From a virus: a stretch of DNA of 41,777 bases. The notes beneath the pieces are model-generated. The model was not told where the DNA came from, did not search any database, and worked only from the letters and a program-made list of their open reading frames with translations. Every line of letters begins with the position of its first letter. Position 1 is the first letter of the stretch. Of the stretch, positions 38,959-41,777 are shown one piece after another. The stretch covers positions 1 through 41,777 of IMG/VR virus record IMGVR_UViG_3300036864_000038; one strand, 5' to 3'. A program made the translations under genes and the position numbers.

Positions 38959-39150
38959 CTAATTAGTCCGCCAATGCGGATATTTTATATCAAGCAAACT
39001 TTCAATCTGCGGGTTGCGTTCAACCGAAATGAAGTCGCTATGTGCGCCGAAGGCTCCGACTGCTGCCGCGTGTTCTAAGTGGGCCAGATAGCGGCACACA
39101 TCGCATTCACCGCACCCGTCACCATTGCAGTCTGTAATCTTCTTTGCCAT
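38959..39150 (-). CDS. Cysteine-rich small protein (63 aa)
   Basis: The ATG at 39150 is preceded by AGGAAAGGGACGCAG; the frame upstream to 39384 is a shadow. The N-terminus contains CNGDGCGECDVC, four cysteines spaced for a zinc or iron-sulfur site. The rest is helical (YLAHLEHAAAVGAFGAHSDF, ISVERNPQIESLLDIKYP). It is one of three neighbouring Cys-rich microproteins in this cluster. Function unknown. Confidence 0.6.
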   Translation of the reverse strand: MAKKITDCNGDGCGECDVCRYLAHLEHAAAVGAFGAHSDFISVERNPQIESLLDIKYPHWRTN

Positions 39151-39163
39151 CTGCGTCCCTTTC

Positions 39164-39352
39164 CTATGGCTTGCTGCCGTAGCATTTGCGTTCGTGTGTA
39201 TCCCTGCACGATGGCTTTCGGCAGACGTACACCGTCGCATGAAAATTGATCTGGCAGTCGGCACACGCCAGCAAAGTTTGGTCGCCGCAGACATGGCAGA
39301 CTTTCTTTGCGTCGCACACTGTGCAGCATCTTTTCTCGGCAACCAACTGCAT
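39164..39352 (-). CDS. Cysteine/histidine-rich small protein (62 aa)
   Basis: The 62 residues hold ten cysteines: an N-terminal pair in KRCCTVCDAKK, then CHVCGDQTLLACADCQ, and a C-terminal CRKPSCRDTHERKC with nearby His. The spacing fits two or three zinc sites, like a small zinc-ribbon or treble-clef protein. A ribosome site of the AAGGGACCGCG type lies just before the ATG. It may bind nucleic acid or host protein. No family recognised. Confidence 0.6.
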   Translation of the reverse strand: MQLVAEKRCCTVCDAKKVCHVCGDQTLLACADCQINFHATVYVCRKPSCRDTHERKCYGSKP

Positions 39353-39362
39353 CGCGGTCCCT

Positions 39363-39479
39363 TCAATCTACGTCCCAGAACCAAAGCGGGCTAATCATCC
39401 AGCCCCAGATTTCTTCGCCCCAAAAATTGATGGCGGTAGTTCCGTCCTCTCGCTTTAGCCTTCGACGCATGTACATCAT
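39363..39479 (-). CDS. Tryptophan-rich microprotein (38 aa)
   Basis: The start is at the first of two nearby ATGs (39479), after AGGAAAGGGACCGCGCC, the clearest copy of the second start-associated motif. The product begins MMYMRRRLKREDGTTAINFW and ends with a Trp-rich segment (GWMISPLWFWDVD). It might associate with membrane or bind a protein surface. It is too short for any fold statement. Confidence 0.5.
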   Translation of the reverse strand: MMYMRRRLKREDGTTAINFWGEEIWGWMISPLWFWDVD

Positions 39480-39498
39480 GGCGCGGTCCCTTTCCTAA

Positions 39499-39720
39499 TT
39501 AATCCCCGGCACACGATGCTGGGAATCGCGGCTCTCGTTGTTCCGCCGCAACTTTGACAATTCGCAGCGCATCAATCACGCCTTGCTTGCCGTTGACGTA
39601 AGTGAGGCTGCTCAACTTTTCAACAATCTCCCGAACCGTTTCCGGTGTCTCCGGTGTCATCGGCATGTTGTGAAACAGCCGATCAAGCAAGACCCGGAAC
39701 TTTGCTGCCTCAATGTCCAT
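39499..39720 (-). CDS. Hypothetical helical protein (73 aa)
   Basis: The ATG is preceded by AGAGGGACGCAG. The protein is helical (DIEAAKFRVLLDRLFHNMPM, ETVREIVEKLSSLTYVNGKQ, GVIDALRIVKVAAEQREPRF). The TPETPETV turn and two amphipathic helices would fit a small four-helix dimer. No family recognised. Confidence 0.6.
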   Translation of the reverse strand: MDIEAAKFRVLLDRLFHNMPMTPETPETVREIVEKLSSLTYVNGKQGVIDALRIVKVAAEQREPRFPASCAGD

Positions 39721-39730
39721 CTGCGTCCCT

Positions 39731-39916
39731 CTATTTTGAATACTGCTTCAGCGCGTCAGCCAAAATCTGATGCAGTTCGTCACTGACATCAATGACCTTG
39801 CACTCGTCACATCCCTCATCGGTGTCTGTCCAACACGCCTCGCACTCGCAATCATTGCAACCGCACCCGCTAAACTCGTCGGAAGCACAACAAAGAAAGC
39901 CGCAGGCGTTGCACAT
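39731..39916 (-). CDS. Cysteine-rich small protein (61 aa)
   Basis: I place the start at ATG 39916, after AAAGGGACCGAGCC; the frame to 39961 is a shadow. The first 40 residues contain eleven cysteines (MCNACGFLCCASDEF, GCGCNDCECEACWTD, GCDECK) with many acidic residues, enough for several metal sites. The C-terminus is a helix (DVSDELHQILADALKQYSK). The composition resembles metal-binding microproteins, but no defined family is apparent. Confidence 0.6.
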   Translation of the reverse strand: MCNACGFLCCASDEFSGCGCNDCECEACWTDTDEGCDECKVIDVSDELHQILADALKQYSK

Positions 39917-39929
39917 GGCTCGGTCCCTT

Positions 39930-40022
39930 TCAAAACGGCGGCCCTGGATGCCACCAAACATCCCAGTTCAATGCGATGACCATGCCGATCACAGCCGTAA
40001 CGAGAATGACAACGCCGATCAT
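39930..40022 (-). CDS. Single-span membrane peptide (30 aa)
   Basis: ATG 40022 overlaps the stop of the next upstream gene (ATGA). The peptide (MIGVVILVTAVIGMVIALNW, then DVWWHPGPPF) is almost entirely one membrane span with an aromatic end. The overlap makes translation credible despite the length. It could be a small regulator of a membrane enzyme; this is inference. Confidence 0.5.
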   Translation of the reverse strand: MIGVVILVTAVIGMVIALNWDVWWHPGPPF

Positions 40023-40255
40023 CGCATCCTCCAGACGCGCACGCCCTTCTCGACAGTGCGCGTTATAAACTTCCATTCAGGCTCATTCTTGCGCGCCCAG
40101 TTTGCTGCTATGGATGCATATATAGCGCTGGCCCTCTTGTACTTCTTTGGCAACAGGACCGAATCCCCTACCTTCATTTGCTGCCACGGGAACTTGGTGC
40201 GCCTACCTCGCACTGCCTCCGAAATCGGGATATCCTTCTCGATCTTGAAAGTCAT
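40019..40255 (-). CDS. Conserved-type small phage protein (78 aa)
   Basis: The protein (FKIEKDIPISEAVRGRRTKF, MKVGDSVLLPKKYKRASAIY, then FITRTVEKGVRVWRMR) follows a pattern seen in many phages: a short strand, MxVGDS, a helix, and a C-terminal GVRVWR strand. Its function is not established, but a small nucleic-acid-binding or regulatory role is often assumed. It overlaps the serine recombinase stop by ATGA. Confidence 0.65.
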   Translation of the reverse strand: MTFKIEKDIPISEAVRGRRTKFPWQQMKVGDSVLLPKKYKRASAIYASIAANWARKNEPEWKFITRTVEKGVRVWRMR

Positions 40256-40848
40256 CGTTCAATGGCCTGCCTGCCGCCCGGGAAGTGGTATCCGAGGAGT
40301 TGCTTGCTGATGCCGTGTTTCTTACAAATCGCCACCACGGACAGTTTGTAGGCCAAAAGATCACGTTTAATGGCCTGCTTTTTCTTCCGGTCTAACTGAG
40401 CTGGCCTGCCAATCAGGAGGCCCGCCTTACGCCGTGCAGCAATACCAGCAATTGTCCGCTCAATCGTCACATCGCGTTCAAACTGGGCTAGCGCTGCTCG
40501 CATATTGAAGATCAGTTTTCCGTCTGCGGTGCTGGTGTCGATTGGCTCAGTAAGGGACTTAAGCGCGATCCCTCGACTAAGCAGGTCTTTGTTGATGGCG
40601 ATAAGTTGGTCCACGCTACGGGCGAGCCTTGAAAGTGAGTAGACAACCAAGGTGTCGCCGCCTCTGAGGTATCGGCGGCAATCTCCCCAGCCTTCACGAC
40701 GCATGGAACTCGCAGAAAGTTTATCTTCGAAGATGCGGGCACACGGATAGTCACGGAGCGCCCGCAACTGCATGTCCAAGTTTTGCTCAGCGGTGCTGAC
40801 TCTTGCGTATCCGACAAATTCGCCATTTTTGCCATTCTTCTTTCTCAT
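40252..40848 (-). CDS. Small serine recombinase (resolvase/invertase family)
   Basis: The N-terminal catalytic domain shows VGYARVSTAEQNLDMQL with the active-site serine, the RGGDTLVVYSLSRLARSVDQ segment, and a long E helix. The C-terminus ends in a helix-turn-helix (VVAICKKHGISKQLLGYHFP). The length of 198 residues is typical for resolvases and invertases and far too short for a large serine integrase. It might resolve genome multimers or flip a segment. A promoter reads directly into it, with transcription probably starting within a few bases of the ATG. Confidence 0.85.
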   Translation of the reverse strand: MRKKNGKNGEFVGYARVSTAEQNLDMQLRALRDYPCARIFEDKLSASSMRREGWGDCRRYLRGGDTLVVYSLSRLARSVDQLIAINKDLLSRGIALKSLTEPIDTSTADGKLIFNMRAALAQFERDVTIERTIAGIAARRKAGLLIGRPAQLDRKKKQAIKRDLLAYKLSVVAICKKHGISKQLLGYHFPGGRQAIER

Positions 40849-40856
40849 GCCATAAA

Positions 40857-40885
40857 TCTGTAGGCTGTTGGTACACTTTTAGCAA
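40857..40885 (-). promoter_or_regulatory. Sigma70-like promoter for serine recombinase
   Basis: On the minus strand, TTGCTA (40885-40880) and TACAGA (40862-40857) are 17 bp apart. The start site would fall around 40850, only a couple of bases before the ATG at 40848, so the transcript is probably leaderless. Confidence 0.6.
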
Positions 40886-40908
40886 GCACTTTTTTGACCA
40901 TTTCTCTA

Positions 40909-40937
40909 TTGACATTTGAAAATAAGGGGTTTATCTC
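40909..40937 (+). promoter_or_regulatory. Sigma70-like promoter for right-end operon
   Basis: A consensus TTGACA (40909-40914) and TATCTC (40932-40937) are 17 bp apart. The promoter is divergent from the recombinase promoter and about 40 bp before the ATG at 40976. It should drive all plus-strand genes to the window end and, if the ends join, those at 1-2114. Confidence 0.7.
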
Positions 40938-40975
40938 AGTAGCCAGAAACCCGAAAGGCCCAAAGGAGAACCGCC

Positions 40976-41197
40976 ATGCAATTTCAGCAAGTCGTAATGC
41001 CCGATGGAACCGCCAAAGGCCGCAAAATGTGGCGTGCCGTAGCTGGTGAAGCCTACGCGGCTTTCTACCCTGTCGGCCGCAAGGGCGAGTTCTATGTGAC
41101 GTGGGGGTATCCCGGCCGCGATGGCGGAATGCGCGTCTTGTCTCGCGCCGACGCCGAGAACAAGGCCACGCAAATCCTACTCGACCACGCAGCCTGA
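40976..41197 (+). CDS. Hypothetical small protein (73 aa)
   Basis: Two ribosome-site candidates precede the ATG in tandem: AAAGGCCC (40954-40961) and AAAGGAG (40962-40968). The latter has the better spacing. The protein (MQFQQVVMPDGTAKGRKMWR, EFYVTWGYPGRDGGMRVLSR) is a compact beta-rich domain with a C-terminal helix. It is the first gene of the right-end operon, likely expressed early. Function unknown. Confidence 0.65.
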   Translation: MQFQQVVMPDGTAKGRKMWRAVAGEAYAAFYPVGRKGEFYVTWGYPGRDGGMRVLSRADAENKATQILLDHAA

Positions 41198-41207
41198 AAG
41201 GCCCAAC

Positions 41208-41339
41208 ATGCCGCTTACTCTCATCAACCGGCTTGGTATCTGGCTAATGAAACGCGGAATGCGGCTCGCAAATGTTCACTACGCTGATATCAGCCGCCAT
41301 CTAAAAAATGGCACAATTTCAACCGGCCTCTGGCCGTAA
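41208..41339 (+). CDS. Hypothetical microprotein (43 aa)
   Basis: AAAGGCCC (41197-41204) overlaps the previous stop TGA and places AAAGG 6 nt before the ATG. The product (MPLTLINRLGIWLMKRGMRL, ANVHYADISRHLKNG) has an amphipathic basic helix with hydrophobic spots, possibly membrane-associated. The longer frame reaching 41121 is a shadow. Function unknown. Confidence 0.55.
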   Translation: MPLTLINRLGIWLMKRGMRLANVHYADISRHLKNGTISTGLWP

Positions 41340-41360
41340 CTGGAAAGGCCAACCTCAAAA

Positions 41361-41390
41361 GTGAGTAAGAAACTACTCAATTCTGAGTAA
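41361..41390 (+). promoter_or_regulatory. Nine-codon leader-like frame with alternative hairpins
   Basis: A GTG at 41361 opens nine codons (VSKKLLNSE) ending in TAA at 41388-41390. It overlies TGAGTA (41362-41367), TACTCA (41374-41379) and TGAGTA (41384-41389). The middle arm can pair with either outer arm but not both. It lies between two genes, about 20 bp before the next start. The arms are only 6 bp and A+T-rich, so stability is modest. Confidence 0.4.
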
Positions 41391-41411
41391 CCCCCCGAAA
41401 GGCCCGACGCC

Positions 41412-41585
41412 ATGACAAACCAGCAAGCCAGAGAAATCTTTACCCGAGCCGCCGAAGCCCACCGCGCCGCAGGCAACCACGATCAAGCAGCCAGCGCAGA
41501 GTTGATGCGGGAATACTTCACAAACCCGCAGTTCCGTAAAGGGTTAGAGGATCACGTTTGGGGCGCAACCAATGCTGCTTCCTGA
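41412..41585 (+). CDS. Hypothetical small helical protein (57 aa)
   Basis: AAAGGCCC (41398-41405) precedes the ATG, with 9 nt from AAAGG to the start. The product (MTNQQAREIFTRAAEAHRAA, GNHDQAASAELMREYFTNPQ) is helical and resembles a TPR-like helix pair in composition, though one repeat is not enough to be certain. It overlaps the next start by 14 bases. Function unknown. Confidence 0.6.
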   Translation: MTNQQAREIFTRAAEAHRAAGNHDQAASAELMREYFTNPQFRKGLEDHVWGATNAAS

Positions 41586-41777
41586 CTGCATGGCCCCTGA
41601 TGGGGCCGAGCCATGCAAGGGCTACCGCGAAACCCATGACAAGATGGAACTCATGAGCCGCGCGCTATCGAAAATTACGCAGTCCAAGGCCAGCATTAGC
41701 GGCGGTTGGAATTGGGTTCACTCTCAGTCCGCAATGGCGCAGATCGCCAGCGACGCCTTACAAGGCAAGGAAGCTTA
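41572..41777 (+). CDS. Small hypothetical protein, runs to window end
   Basis: The ATG at 41572 lies inside the end of the previous gene; a second in-frame ATG is at 41590. The visible 68 residues (MLLPDCMAPDGAEPCKGYRE, SRALSKITQSKASISGGWNW, VHSQSAMAQIASDALQGKEA) show a soluble protein with two cysteines near the start. The last two bases are TA. If base 1 of the window follows directly, the stop codon is completed exactly there. Function unknown. Confidence 0.5.
   Translation, partial: MLLPDCMAPDGAEPCKGYRETHDKMELMSRALSKITQSKASISGGWNWVHSQSAMAQIASDALQGKEA

Noticed and set aside
40252-40848. Serine recombinase as an integrase marking a prophage with attachment site
   Set aside because: The protein is of resolvase/invertase size, lacks the large C-terminal domains of serine integrases, and no attachment-core repeats or tRNA gene were found.

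Overview
The window reads as a nearly complete genome of a tailed, probably short-tailed phage (or prophage) of an alphaproteobacterium. Supporting this are a contiguous virion block (terminase, portal, scaffold, major capsid protein, head-tail adaptor, tail and fibre proteins, a large LPD38 ejection-type protein, endolysin and holin), about 42 kb of densely packed and often ATGA-overlapping genes, and a phage copy of GcrA, a cell-cycle regulator restricted to Alphaproteobacteria. AAAGG-type ribosome sites also fit the CCUCCUUUCU tail of alphaproteobacterial 16S rRNA. No DNA or RNA polymerase, primase or replicative helicase is visible, so replication and transcription probably rely on the host.

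Layout. (1) 1-2114, plus strand: small accessory genes, including a pentapeptide-repeat protein and a secreted protein. (2) 31155 down to 2116, minus strand: one 29-kb late block in the order glycosyltransferases, staphylococcal-nuclease-like protein, small acidic/proline-rich proteins, TerL, portal, NlpC/P60-like hydrolase, an internal terminator, scaffold, major capsid protein, beta-repeat virion proteins, head-tail adaptor, GNAT acetyltransferase, internal virion proteins, LPD38 giant protein, fibre proteins, M15 endolysin, holin and a spanin-like protein. A sigma70-like promoter sits just upstream at 31191-31219. (3) 31.2-33.7 kb: a membrane protein, a free-standing HNH endonuclease, a small exported protein closed by a strong terminator, and a DUF1376 replication-type protein. 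(4) 33.7-35.2 kb: a control region with a Cro/YdaS-like HTH protein, the GcrA homologue and an operator-like inverted repeat. (5) 35211-38531, plus strand: an early operon with a ribbon-helix-helix-like protein, a second HNH endonuclease, a RecE-like nuclease, a RecA-fold ATPase and small membrane proteins. (6) 40848 down to 38541, minus strand: a serine recombinase followed by very small, partly cysteine-rich proteins. (7) 40909 to the end, plus strand: a promoter and a run of tiny genes.

The right-end genes and the left-end genes share an unusual ribosome-site motif, AAAGGCCC, placed just before start codons. This suggests that the two ends are one transcription unit and that the sequence is a circularly permuted or terminally redundant genome opened inside that operon. 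A second start-linked motif (AGGAAAGGGACC-like) marks the 38.9-39.9 kb minus-strand genes. The pentapeptide gene is bracketed by a 17-bp exact direct repeat that includes the AAAGGCCC motif, which makes it look like an exchangeable cassette.

The late block would build and package the capsid, arm it with fibres and ejected proteins, and lyse the host. The 33-38.5 kb genes would handle the early decision, recombination and replication recruitment. The tiny genes in 38.5-42 kb and 0-2 kb are probable host-takeover or accessory functions whose roles cannot be read from sequence.
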